Source: Triops longicaudatus (lineage: Eukaryota; Arthropoda; Branchiopoda; Notostraca; Triopsidae). From it: DNA of 64,000 nucleotides. Both the position numbers and the translations under genes were made by a program. Positions 36,947 through 49,651 of the stretch are shown one piece after another. Below the pieces are notes generated by a model. The model was not told the origin of the DNA and made no database searches. It was given only the letters and a program-made list of their open reading frames with translations. The stretch is from positions 613,374 to 677,373 of the forward strand of contig JAGQDJ010000278.1 in the NCBI GenBank assembly GCA_022885665.1. Direction: 5' to 3'. Positions within the stretch are counted from its first letter, which is position 1; each line of letters opens with the position of its first letter.

Positions 36947-38336
36947 ACATTAAGAGCGTGTGTGCAGCAAAAATGGTTCCTTTTTTGTAGAATGCACAAT
37001 AGTGCACTTGAAAGTGTGGTGTGCTGTCCACCTTAAGGATGAACAGAGAAAACAATGTCATGTTAAGATAAATACACAGCTTTGCCCCGGCGTCAATAAC
37101 TTGTCTCCTTTAAGTTTTCTTTCACAAGGCAATCCAATGAGTATATTCGTTTTGCCAGAAGAAAATGAAATAGTAAAATAAAAAAATCAAACGAAATATC
37201 GCGACAAACTGTCACATCACTCACGGTACACGATTTCATTCCCACCAGGTAGCCCCCATGCATTCACACTGATCCAAGAATGACATCCTCGAGAATTTTG
37301 GGCGGAAGGAGGAACAACAGGAAAGGGAAAATATTTGCCGGGAAAGAGGTTGGGATGGCAGCTGCAATGAAGACACAATGATGCGTTACACTTAAATCGC
37401 TAGGCTACACGCCACACTCGCCACAGAAAAACTGGCGTAGACTTTTACAAAATGTACAGATGTTGGATTCACAAATCAGCCACACGCAAACACAAATAAT
37501 GGAGAATAAGTTTAAACTGCTGAATGATCAATACTTCTCCGTTCAACACAAAATATGAGGTGAACTTTAAAAGACGACAAGTGGCACAAACGTTTGCAAC
37601 CTAAGACTTGGAGAATCAACGGGGTACTGTGTCCCGAAGAAAAGAATTAAGTACGAAAACACGTGGGAGTAGGTGTTTCAAAGAATGAACTACGATTACA
37701 AACTTCAACGTAACTTTCTACAGCACTGCCTAGTTTAAGGTGCAGTAAAACCTGTCTCGGTCAAAACGTAAGTTATCTTATGCGCAGAATTCCAATCGTC
37801 GATTGGGGACCTCTGGGATGAAAACGTTTACAAGAACAGTTCTCAAAGAAAAAAAAATAATAATAAAAAATAAAATAGTAAATCAAAAACAGCCGAGTAA
37901 ATTTTGAGCACGCAGGTCATCACAGGCAGAGGAAAAACACCTACCACGTACTGCAACGTTAATTTTTATATGAAGCCAAGATACCTGTCCAAACCTATTA
38001 CTTTAAAAATAATAGAATTCAATCGTTTCACAAACTGTAATCTGCTGCTTTTCCCTAGGTATTCAAGGGTACCATTCTCCTCACGTGATTTATCGAACAC
38101 AGCACCTAATCCTTTTTTCCTGACTCCGCGCTCCAACTTGATAAAAAATGAGATCGCTAACAATTAGTTATACTGCGAAGTTACTACATCTGGTGCGCAG
38201 AGGGTTCGCAAGTGTTTCCTTGCCCTCGCTGCGGATGCCAAACTTTCTGTCAGGAAGGCCAAAAGGCGGGACGCGTGATACTTTTTAAGACTAGACCAGA
38301 ACCAAAACCTCAGCCAATCCCACTCTTCACAGGCAG
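36947..38336. other. Convergent 3' region, RPN1 / ZNF292-like gene
   Basis: Two genes end toward each other across 1.4 kb. An AATAAA at 37177-37182 could end RPN1 transcripts. No coding exon is supported here; short frames lack splice or homology support. Confidence 0.45.
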
Positions 38337-41300
38337 TCATTTCTGGCGTCCATTTTTCTTGGGCGTTTTAGACTTGGGTGTCTCAGGCGCTCGTTTAGGA
38401 ACGGGAACTACAGGACCAGGGGAAGGAACCACTGTCTCTGACCGCGATCGCTTGCGCTCGGGCGAATGATGGCCGGCAGTACCGGTGCCCGTGGATGAAG
38501 AACAGCAAGGACAGTTTCTTCGCAGATGACCACGTTTGGATGAGCGTCGTGAACGGAGAGTGGCAGAATTCACTTCTGCTCTTTCTCTTCCTTCGTTCAA
38601 TGAGCACTGACCGTTTTCGGAACTGTCAGACCTCGACCCACGGTCTGTCGATTCCTCTCCTCGCAAACGCACGCAATGGCGTACAAGGGGATGCTCGGAA
38701 TCTGCTGAATCATCAAAATCTACATCCGACTCTCCCTTGAGAGAGTCCAGATCAGAATCGGAGCAAGACGCTCGCACATCCATGACTGGCGATTCTCTAC
38801 TCGCGGTGGAAAGACGAGCCGCACGAGCCCGGGTTATTCGTTCTTCAATAGTACCATGCGACTGCGGCGTCTCCAGCGTACTTGCTCTTCGTTTAGGGGA
38901 CATGAGCACACCCTCGGGTCCATTCCCAAACCGAAAATGGCCCGTTTCAATACTGGTGCTAGCTTGGGGATGTTGCAAATGCGTATAGTTTTCTTTCGCT
39001 AACTTTTCATTAAACCTGAACTCCTGGGCAGACTCAGACTCCTCAGCCTGCTGTCCAATGAAAGCATCAATATCGTGCAGTTCCGAGTTGGCGCCATTCG
39101 TTGCAATTTCATTCGGGTTAGAGGAGGACGAGGGGACATACTCTGCCAATTGCGACATTGATTGGGATGTTGAACAAAAGCTGTGAATAGGCGAGCAAGT
39201 TACGGAAAACGGCTCATGAGGCTCGTTGGAAATTGCAGGAGAAAGTGCTAACTGACTGGTAGGTCGCTTGGCACTACTTGGCCGGCTGATCTGCTCCATC
39301 ACTCCATGCTCATTGCGTCCCATTACCCATCGATTCTTTTCGCTCAACTTGGACCTCGGCTTTTCTGTGCTACCGCTCATGTCTTCGTCCACAGACGCTG
39401 CCGAGGACGGTGTTGGAGACGGTAACGGCGAATCGGACAAAACAAAACAATTCTGCGGGGACATACCGGGCGACAGCAGATCAGCGCATGGCAAAAGCTC
39501 GCTGGTACCCGGTTCTACCAGTCTCATAGACTCCTCTTCGCTGTGTTTCTCTGATTCACCTCTGGTCCAATCGGAACTGGTTTCCATTGAATTCGCAGTT
39601 ATAGCAGTGGTTAGGCTCACATGGGAATCTCGAAGTTCAGACTGACCCATTGGGGGTTTGTTGGGTTCCGATTCTTGAAACTGTTGAGTATTTACACGCA
39701 TTACACCAGCATCCCCGACGGCTCCCGTTGGTACTGGTAGGCTGACCCGATTGACAGTGGGAACGAAGCGTAGATTTGCGTTATTCTGAGATTCTTTGCG
39801 CTCGGCTTCTTTGTCCTGCTTGGCACCAAATGACAAAGCCACTGATGTGGATGGGCGTGCTTGCTGTTGCTGCGAAGCGGGCTGGATAGGGACACCTCCT
39901 ATGGATGGTACACCCGAGGAATTGGTCCAATGGACTGTAGTGGTGGTGGTATTACGAGGAGTGACTTGGAGTAAATCTGCAACCTGTGGCCCCAACAGCG
40001 CTTGGATCGTCATGCGATTGTCCGCCGTACCGGTTCCTGCGTTAGGACCACCTGAAGCTGTCGTTTCCTCCTCCGGCGAGGCCATAGAACCGATGGTGGT
40101 TTTTGGTGCAGATTGATTTGCTATTATGGCAACGCTCGATGCTGGAGGCTGCGTAGGAGTTGCCACAGTTTTCACTGTAATGGGGGTCGAGAACCGGGCT
40201 GGCAAACTAATGTAGCCTTGAGTGCCTCCCACGGTGACTTGCCGAACGGAAAATATTCGGGAAGTTTTACCAGCGGCCAGAGCTTGGCGAAAGCCTGGCG
40301 CGGTCAAACTCACTGGTAGGAGAACCTGACGAACACCAGATTGGGATGTCACCAACACCGGCTGGACTGCGGTGAAAGGTAAGGAGACCGGCGCAGATTG
40401 GTTCACTAAAGTCGGCAACGCCGTAACGGACTCTTGCTTGGTGACCGTTGGGACTTCCACTGTAGGGCTGGGCGACAGCTTGGAATCCGAGGAGACTTTT
40501 TCGGTTGGCTGCGTCGTAGCTGGCTTCGAGGGAGTTTCCGGTGTCGGTGTTAAAGCTTCGGCATTACTTGCTGAGTCGTCACTATTCACACCGGCTCTTG
40601 CGTGCTGAGAAAGTAGCTTAACTTTGGACTGCGAAGGTTTCCGACGTTTGGGTGTTTGAGTCGGGCTAGGTAAAGGATTTGAACGACGCCGCGGGGCAGG
40701 TTTATTTTGCAAGTCAGGCGAGTTGCGTAACTGCTCCCGATACTCTTCCAGAATGGCTTGCACTCGGAGGACAGTGGATTCATCATCCTGTGGTTTCTGG
40801 GTAGATTTTGGAGGCGCTACAACTACCTTCGTTGGTGACGATCCACCAGAGGATTTACCACCGGTTCCCCCACCGTTTCCACTCGTGCTCGGTACTGGCG
40901 TGGGCACGTTCGAAGAATTCGAACCTGAGCTCGAAGTGCTGCTGGTTTTACCCGAAGGTTTGGGCCGAGATTTTGATGCCCCTGCATTTGTTTCAGTTGT
41001 CGGAGTACGGGGCAGTGACTCTGAACTAGCTAACACGACAGGTTCTGCTTTTACTAACACACTTGGTGCGGCAGCTGTTGTTATAACGGCTGGCAACACT
41101 ACAACTCGTGCTGGAGCTGCAGCAGATGGAGCGGTAGACAACGGAGGCGATTCTGCTTCATCCTGGGACTGCTGTACGTCTTCCGTCGCAGTATCCGTAC
41201 TTAACTCGGCGGAAGCGGTCTGATTTTCTTCCTTGAGAGCTTGACGAGCGGCGCAGGCAACGTTTACCAATTGCATAATCGGTGGCTCCGATTCAGCTGC

Positions 41301-44300
41301 GGTAACTACAGTAGCTTCCCCTGTTGCAGCTTCGGGTACGCTGGTGTCAGTTTTCCCTGCCCCTAATGGTGTTACTTCTAGAGGAGGATCTGCCATGCTC
41401 GATGGCCTTGACGACGCGTTGAAGTCACTGACGGGCGCCAAATAGTCCATGGAGACTTGCGGCATGTAAATCTGCGATTCCATGTCGGTCTCGTTCCACT
41501 GTCCCTGTTCTTTCAACTGAGATGTGGTCGCCACTCGCTCAAAAATGGACTCGAATTCACGAAGTTGTTCCAAGGTTGACGAGCTCACCAAAGGGTCCAA
41601 GGGGCCGGACAGCAACATGGACAAGGGATTGGAGCTGCTTTGACTATCCATACTATCTTGACTCAACGAGGCATCTGCGGAATCGCTGTTCAACGCGCTG
41701 AACAACGGGCTCGGAAGCGGTGGTTTGGTAACGGTGGCCGCAGGAGCGGGACACGGCTGGCTTTCAGAGCCACCGAGGGGCGCAGAGGGAGGCGGTACTG
41801 CCCGTACAACATTTTGCACCAGTGGTAAAGGCGGCCTTGTAGGTGATCTGGAGATTTGCCCGTTCAGTGCCGACTCTAATAAGGATTGTAACTTGGAACC
41901 CAGACCTTCTTCTTCAATGTTGGCCTCGCTTTCGGATACGGGATTAAGCAACTGACCAGCAGCTGGCAATTCTATGTTGACCGTGTTACGATTGGACACG
42001 GCGAACACAGTTCTGTTGGGCAGAATACACCCGACAGAGGGTAGTGCCTGTGCATCCCGACTGGCAGAGTTCATGTCACCGGAGGTGCTACTGGATGCCA
42101 TAGCGTCGTAGTGAGTTTTTCGGCCAAATGCTTGCTGAAACTTGGGGAGGGCCGGTGGTGGTGTGACTATAACCGACTCGTAACCGGATCGATTCATAGA
42201 GTTATCAGCGTTCAAGGCCGTTCCGAAAGAGTCGCCGAAAGATCGTGAACCGTAAAACGCAAAGGCGTCGCTTGGGCTCGGCGCTTCTTGCGACCGACTG
42301 GCGGGTCGAGAGTATGGTGACGACTGTGGAGATTGACGGTCCATGGCGTTGGCTCGAAACGAGAGAGGTTTGCGCGGTCCGTGACTCGGACTATGGGGGT
42401 TAGACAAAGCAGGGCTTTGAGGGCTGGGTATTGCTGGACTAAGGGGTGGTTGCAACGCAGGGCTACGTGGATTAGCTCCGCCACTTGAGGAAGGCGGTCG
42501 CTTGCCAACCACACCACCCCTTTGCGGGTCGGGCGAGCCTGAACTGGAGCCTTGTGAGGGCCTCCTATGAGCCACGGCTACCATGGCTCTTTGGCGTGAC
42601 GGTGAGCTCACCATATCCAAATCTACGTACTTGACTAAGGGAACTCTAGACGGGGTACCTGGCTCTGCGTCCATGGCGCTACTGGTAACACTACTAGCAA
42701 CACTATTGACGTCTTCCAGTCGTGAGAGATTGCCGGGTGTCGAGCTGACGCGGTGAGCCAGTGAGCGCGTACTGCCCGAGCTTTCCACCGCATTGTTAGT
42801 ACGCGAGGAGCGACTAGCTGGCCTCATCAATCGGTTACTTGGGCCATTCAGATGGAGGTCATTATGCAGTAAGGGCGGAGTCCGACTCAACAAGCTCGCT
42901 AAGCTTTCGTCGTTGGGCGAATCAGCAAAACACTCACCGGAAATTGGCAAGCGACTTGGCCTTTCGGTCACGCTAGTATTTGCGGGAACCCGATGAGTCG
43001 GCTGGGGCTGCTGCCCTCTTCCGCGGCCAGCTTTTGTTCTAGTGTTGGTTACTGTACTGGTAGGAACGCCTACAAGGCCCACATTGGGTTGAACACTGCC
43101 CTCGCCCACCATCAAACTGTGCAGAGGTCGGTGTGCCACTTGGAATATACTCACTGCTGGGGTCGAAGCAAACGTCGTACTGGTAGCCGGAACGTTTTGA
43201 TTATCGGCTAATCTATTAAAATTTATGACGACAGCTCCAGTATTACTGTCATTACTGTTACTGTCATTCACAGGAGGGTTCGCACTCTCCGACCCTGGCC
43301 GTTCTTGGTCGGACTGGGCGGGAAGCGGGCTTTCTCTGTTCTCAGTCACCAAAGTAGTCCGATTAGCAACGGCTGAGCTGTTGGTCGCCGGAGGATTGGT
43401 AATATTATTGCTTACGGGAATTTGGACCATGTGAACCGCCGTTGTGCTTTGTCTGACTGGGAACATATCGAGCCCTTTCAGGATGGCTACGGAGCGGGAC
43501 AACGCGGGAGCACGATACAGGTCTGCCAGTTTGTCGTTCAACGGAGAACGTCGCGCACCCAAAGCGTCTGGTTTCAACGGTGCTTTGTAACGCATTGCAG
43601 GACAAGGAGGACGAGTAAGAAGGCCACAGAGCATGGGGTTCAAGCGTGAAGCCACCTGGTTCGAGAGGGAGGGTTTACCAAACGGGTGACTTTTCTGTGC
43701 GCTATTTGTTGGCGGTGATCGGTCACGCGGTACTTTGTCGAGGCTCGAGTTTCGGTAGAGCACCGCTTTGTGCATAGGATTGGAGAGTAAATTCGTACTG
43801 GCTTCAGGTGCAAGACGGACATCGGACACCGGCTCCGGCGAGCTTCTCGATGGCGATGACTCGTACGTGCCGAATTCCGGGGGACTTTTATTCCGCGGCA
43901 ACGTTCGAACGACATCCCTTTTCTTCACACTGGAACTTTGTGAATCCAAACACGATCCGTCAGGGTTCTTGGGCTTTCTAGATGTATGTACCGTATTCAA
44001 TCGGCGCTTGGTAACGGCAAATTCCCTCGACCGTGGTCGAAAAACCTCTTCTTCAGATTCCGAGCTCTCTGTCACGATAACCTTTTTCTTGCGTCTCCTT
44101 ATCTTGCTCGAGGACGACACAACCAACTCGTCCCCGTCTCCAACCACTACGGCACTGAGTTTGGGGGGAGGATCTCCATTAGGGGAGACCCTGGTCGAGT
44201 CAGGTAACGGTTCTGTTACCAGAGCGTTTGACTGCAACTCGTCTTCCTCCGAAAGGTCCTCATCTGCCCATCGTTCGTAACCCTTTTCAATGCATCCATA

Positions 44301-47300
44301 CCGATTAACAGGTTTTGGCCAGTCTTTGAATTGACTATAGTCGATATTCAGATACTTCAGCTCCGTTGTGACTTGTTTCATGCTTTCGGGGTCGGCGAGA
44401 TAACGTTCACACAAGGTGTACAATTCGGGCCAAGGGATTGACCACGAAAGGAGTTCCCAACGGGGGCTGTGCACCACAACCGCCAAGTCGCCCATTATGG
44501 GTTTGCTCACGCCCAACGCATCTGCAGTCTCCTGACTAAATACTGATGTCCCTTCATTATTGCTCGAGTTAATATCGCTAGTGCTCTCGTTCGCTCCCCC
44601 ACCATCACTCATGTCGACACCACTGTCTACGTCGTTGTGATCCAACTCCAGACACGTAGGAGGGGGCGGAGGGAGTAAACTCCTAGAAACTAAATTCTTT
44701 TCCCCGTCCTTGTTTTGTTCAGCCACGTGAAAACCAATTTCCACACCTGGCCCTCCGCCGCTGCCTGGAGGTGTTAATGCCATTCCATTGACATCCCGTC
44801 TAACAGGCGTGTCGCCTGGCTCACTCTCAATACTAGGACAATGTTCCAGACGTAGTCCTTGTTTCTCTCGCTCAGCGGATTGACTGGAACGGGGCTTCTT
44901 AGGACTCAGTTCAACTAACCGTAGGAACCTGCGAAACAAGCATTGTTTCATTATTCATCTATGTTCCAACCTAATACATCTCCTACAATGCTTTAAATAT
45001 AACCACTTTCGTGCTAGTACAATATGAATACAGAAATGTGACTTTGGTGCAAAGCGCGTTGTTTTTAACCTTATAAATCCGATTAAGTGCTTACAAATTC
45101 TGTGTCTTTCAGGTTGTTGGTTAAATCAAACATACTCATCACTATTGTTAATATCAGCATTAATAATTTTAAGATTATCCTTTACAGCTTTTTGGTTTGT
45201 AAGCCCTCAAGGCATAACGAAATGAAAGGATGGCTACACTACATTTAGATATGATATACCTACCTTTCTTGGGTGGGCTTGAGCGAGAATGCAGTCAAAA
45301 CGCATTCTCGACACACGCTAGTTTGACTAGCTACCAGTCGCGATAATCCCATAAAACGATCTGATAGCCAACCTTCCCAATCTCTGACAGGACAAGGAAG
45401 CACGTTGGCGCTGTCCTGGACGAGATCTGGAGTTAAGCTATTCGAACGACTTTGGCAAGCACTGGTTGTTTGGCAGGCAGTCCCTTGGCGTAACTTCCGT
45501 TGTTCTAACTCGTTCATGTCCAATGCAATGGCTCTCACGTAAAGCTCAATGCATAACGCAGTCATACTGTCACCGTACTGCATCAAGGAAGGAGATTAAC
45601 TAACGATTTAAAATAAGCTTCAAGCACCTACCTCTTCATGGATGACGTCTGCTACAGTATACATGTGAGAAGAAGTCTCTGCGCGCCGTATCATAATCTT
45701 CAGGTTAGCTACGGTCAAATTCCTTTGCTCATCCGCTGATCTGAGTAAACTGCTTCCGCCCGACAAACCCGATTTCTGTATTACCAGCCATTGTCTGACT
45801 AAGGCTGCTAAACATGGCGGCGGAGGTAGCCGAAGCAGAGCTGCTGTAAGGGTACACTGTGAACAGAAGTCCGCTAACTGGCAGCAACGACGCCACACGC
45901 GAACGCCAGCATTGCTATGGCCATGATCTGCTGCCTGACCACGTCGCCACAACCGTTCCACCAAGGCGTGACGCTCTTCTAGACTCAAATCTTTCAACTA
46001 AAAGGTGAAGCAAATCCATGTAAGAATGTAACGCAATAACACCAATAACGTATTTCTTCCACCTCGACGACGATTCCGCGCTGTTCTTTAAAATGAAACA
46101 GCAAGGCCAGATGAAGGTCTGTCCAATCTTGCTTTAATGTGGGAGAGTACCCTTCCAACCACGCTGGGTCGCTGGCTAAGTACTGCCTAATTACAGTGAT
46201 AAGTCTCAGCGCCAAGACTTCGCACTTGGATTCGCATAACAGCTCCAAGCGTAACGTTAGCAAAGTTGGAGTCTCGCTCTGGCAAAGTTTTGATCCTTTT
46301 ATCGAAAAAAAAAAAAAAAAATCCAATAAGTTTTTTTTTTAAAAAAAAAGAAAGAAAAAAAAAGAAAATTGAAAATTTGAAAGAAGTACGCACCTTCTTC
46401 TGGAGCAATAGATTCTTGGCCGCTAAATACCCTGGATAAAATGTCGTTACCCCAAGGGTCTTCGACAAGAGTAATGAGCCGTGTGCAGAGCTCGGCACTT
46501 GCCGCGTTTCCTCGGGTGTTCAGAACTGATGCAGCTTTCTTAAGTGTAACACTTAGGTGAGTTTTTAGAGCTGGGGCCAGCTTGGACCATTCTCCAAGTA
46601 AAACCAGGCGCACTGTGTAACTGAGCGAGAAAAAAAAACAACAATTAAAAATCAAACGAAAGACATGTATAAGACGTAGGAGTTTTATGTGTGCAACCGG
46701 TAAACAAGCCAGCCAAGCAACCAGCTTTAAACTTGTTACCTGTACAAGGTCTGGATAGCTTTGTCCAAGTCAAACGTCTGGCTGGGGCCACCCTGTGTAT
46801 CGCTAAATGATGCCAATCTTGTCCAAGCTCCAACTACAGCGTAAACTTTGTCAGCATATTTCTTGTCAGGATCTTTCAGACAACTGTCCAGACCCTACGA
46901 TGTATAAAGTAAAAGGAAGTATTAGATTTTCCAGAGGAATAAAGTTCATTGGCGAACGATCAAACTGAAGTATAACTTATTCAACAGAAACATATATAAT
47001 AACGTTTCTAGTGCCATAACAAACCATTCTTTTAAAGATCATCCTTTGTCTCTCGCAATCATTGTCCAAGTACGCTTAAAAATCTGTCCGCTGCTCCACG
47101 ATCACATTCGTATTTTATCCCAGGTTTTCTCGATAACGCCAGTGAGCGAAGATAGCGCAAAAACAGATAAAAGCAACAAAGCACAGCTCCCGGTACACGC
47201 TCGTGAAAAATGGCAGACCCAGTTGATCACAACAATAAACTAGATTACACATAGGAATTCATGGTTTCAACTTTCCCTAGCCGTGGTATAAAAGAGCACA

Positions 47301-47623
47301 GCATGAGTGTTCCATGAGCTTTATAGCTTTGCACTCCTTTGTTATTCCAGTTGTGTGTTCTCTCTTAGCTTATTTTTGAGTAGGTTATTCCGGGGCTTGG
47401 TTTTGGAATGATGTGAGCTGAGCTGTCAAACGGTACGGTACAGGCACGCCCACTTTTAATTTCGTTTCGCACAATCCGCACTTATTTCACTGTCTTGGCT
47501 TAATTATAATGAAGCTATGAAACCGTTTACCTGACACAACTCCGATAAACAATGTTCTAGGCCTGCAAACATGGCCACGTTGGCTGTTTTCAAAGGTCCG
47601 TTGTGTTCATTGACAGACGCCAT
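38337..47623 (-). CDS. ZNF292/RLF-like N-terminal domain with giant disordered tail (about 2,659 residues)
   Basis: Seven exons in transcript order: 47623-47531, 46894-46740, 46620-46394, 46295-46063, 45997-45632, 45577-45264, 44928-38337; all keep phase. The first about 500 residues are helical and follow the order of the N-terminal region of vertebrate ZNF292/RLF: a W-N/D-hydrophobic L-S/G-Q motif (WGNDILSRVFSGQES), LLTLRLELLCESK, LCIELYVRAIAL, and WSIPWPELYTLCERYL. The remaining 2,000-plus residues come from one 6.6 kb exon. They are Ser/Pro/Thr-rich with acidic patches, an RRRKKKV basic cluster and a Lys-rich C-terminus. No C2H2 fingers are present, unlike ZNF292/RLF. A nuclear, transcription-linked role is inference. 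The alternative is an unrelated alpha-solenoid protein. The donor after exon 4 (GTGGAA) is weak. Confidence 0.6.
46303..46371. repeat. Homopolymer A/T tracts filling a short intron
   Basis: The 98-bp intron between exons 3 and 4 of the giant gene is mostly made of a 17-A run, a T run and A-rich blocks. The A and T runs are complementary, and the tracts are prone to slippage and assembly error. Confidence 0.8.
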
Positions 47624-47669
47624 GTTGCCAGCCTAGTCGGCTAAGCGGCGCACTCGGATGCCAGCATTA

Positions 47670-47677
47670 TGACGTCA
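47670..47677. promoter_or_regulatory. CRE-like palindrome upstream of the giant gene
   Basis: A perfect TGACGTCA lies 46 bases before the start codon of the minus-strand ZNF292-like gene. This is the CREB/ATF consensus and is typical of proximal promoters. Function is inferred from position only. Confidence 0.4.
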
Positions 47678-47860
47678 CTGATAAGTAGAACCCACTAGCG
47701 AGGGCGCCAAACTTAAAGTTTATTATTTAGAAAATTCCTATACATTACGTTAGAATATCCTTATAATGGTCCTGCGGGAACCAGGAGTTTTTTTTAGATA
47801 TACTCATATTGTGTTATATCGGACGCTTTTTTGTTCTTACGTTTACAGAATTCGGCCGTC

Positions 47861-48797
47861 CCGTTGAGACGGATAGGAGACTAAGCAGCCCAAAAGTCAA
47901 AAGAGCCCACCCGATAGACCAAAACAGCCCAAATTTCGACACCCTGTTATCCGGTCCTCTATGGGAACAACCTAAGTTTTTTTTTCTTATAAAAATAATA
48001 TCAGCAGCGGGAATTTTTAGTTACATATAGCAGGCGTACCTTTACTTATTTTTGGGAATATGTATATACTTTGAACGTTAGTTACACGTTGATCTTATAA
48101 AAATTTTGTAAAAAAAAGAAACATTGACAAGAATTAAGTATGTAAAACTATAATTTATGTTATTATCACTTACAATACAACAGTACGATACAAAACAAAT
48201 GAGAAATATAAATAGGAGAGTTAAAATAATGAAAAAAAGTAAAAACAAGGTAAAAAAAAAAAGTTAAACGAAATAAGCAAGTCTAAAAAGCACCACAAAA
48301 ACACAGTCTGATTTTTTATACGCTAAGAAAAAAAACAACAATGAGCATAAATACTTGGATAAAAAGTTAAGATTCACGCAGATCATTCGTGTTAATATTT
48401 GCTGAATAATCACACTCGATGTAGAATTTTTTCTACATTCTTGTATTGTTTTGTAAGCTATTTTAAAAATTAATTTAAAAGGTATTAGTTCAATTTGTAT
48501 CTAACTGCATAAGATTTGTAAAAAAAAATTATTATTTTTATTGTTTTTTAAATTACATTTGAATTTTTTTATTAAATATTTTATATAAAAATTTATAATA
48601 AAGATATGAACACAACATTTCTGCTATTATTTTATTTTATAAGGAAAAACATACCTATCTTAGGTTTTTCCCGTAGAGGCCGGATAATAGAGTTCATTAG
48701 ATGTGGGCTTTTTTCGCATTATGGGTGGACTCATTTGGAACTGGGCTCTATTGACTTTTGGGCTTTTTAGTCCCCTACCTGTTCAGACACTCTGGTT
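47861..48797. mobile_element. Non-autonomous inverted-repeat (foldback/MITE-like) DNA element
   Basis: Two long arms are imperfect reverse complements. The left arm (47861-48000) reads ggagactaagcagcccaaaa, then gtcaaaagagccca, ttatccggtcctctatggga and cctaag followed by a T run. The right arm (48625-48797), read on the minus strand, gives ggggactaaaaagcccaaaa, gtcaatagagccca, ttatccggcctctacgggaa and cctaag. The block order is identical. Between them lie about 620 bp of very AT-rich sequence with no transposase. A GGAACCAG word also flanks both arms (near 47779 and 48796 on opposite strands), so the true ends may lie further out. I could not define a target-site duplication. Confidence 0.7.
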
Positions 48798-49651
48798 CCA
48801 TGATTCACATGCTCATCGGCACTCAAAAAAAGGAATGGAAAGTTTAGTTTTAACGTTGACGCTTCGGTAAATTTGTGCCTTTTAGTACACCATTTCATTT
48901 TCTTCTGAACAGTTCTGGAATAAGCTATTCAGATTTTTCCCTCCCTAACTACTTTAAAAGGCTGTTGATTCAACTACTGGACAGAAACTTGAAGACAACA
49001 ATTAGCAGGAATGGCGGCAAATCACCTGTCGCAATGGCGCTGTGAATTTTCCTTTTTTAGAAAAAAACTAGTAGTAATAAAATACGACAAAAAATCTGAA
49101 ATTGCCAAATGACTTACTTTCATTGACAGTAAAAGAAGTCAACCCAAGGAATTCGATAAGAGACATCTTGACTACGTTTAAAAGCTGTCGGTTTTTTTTT
49201 ACTATTTTGAAAAACTTGGATTTCTTGTAAGGAAATACTAAAAAAAGAAAAAAAAAACTTTCCAAATTCCCTCATCATGAAGGCTGAAATTTAACTAAAC
49301 CTGTAAGGTTGGGTAACTATTTTTATCGAATGTGCTTCAATAGTAGTGCCTTTTCCGTCGACTTTTAGGTCACTTTTCTCTCCCCGTAACTATCATCTAC
49401 CATTCTTACACGCTTTTTAATCAGCTTGGACTACATAGACTTAGATTTTCTTTCGCGGCACTTCGGTCCTTTTCCTTTAACCCCTCCCCCGTTGTACCCG
49501 AAGTGGCTAGAAACCCCGACCTTTATTAATTAAAAGGACACATATCCGCGACGTCTATAATGAGTTTCAAAAAAATACATGAATGGGAATACACTTGTTG
49601 TCAGATGGCATGTGAAGACAGTTTCCGTCTGTCGTTTAATTGGAGTCACGA
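48798..49651. other. Spacer downstream of BAF53
   Basis: AT-rich sequence between the inverted-repeat element and the BAF53 stop codon. It should hold the BAF53 3' UTR. No coding exon is supported. Confidence 0.45.

Noticed and set aside
38495..44280. Long plus-strand open frames across the giant exon (for example 40723-41223 and 43768-44280)
   Set aside because: They are antisense shadows of one 6.6 kb coding exon, with no splice or homology support of their own.
47809..48030. Plus-strand open frame inside the inverted-repeat element
   Set aside because: It lies within a repeat arm, has no transposase features and is explained by the element.
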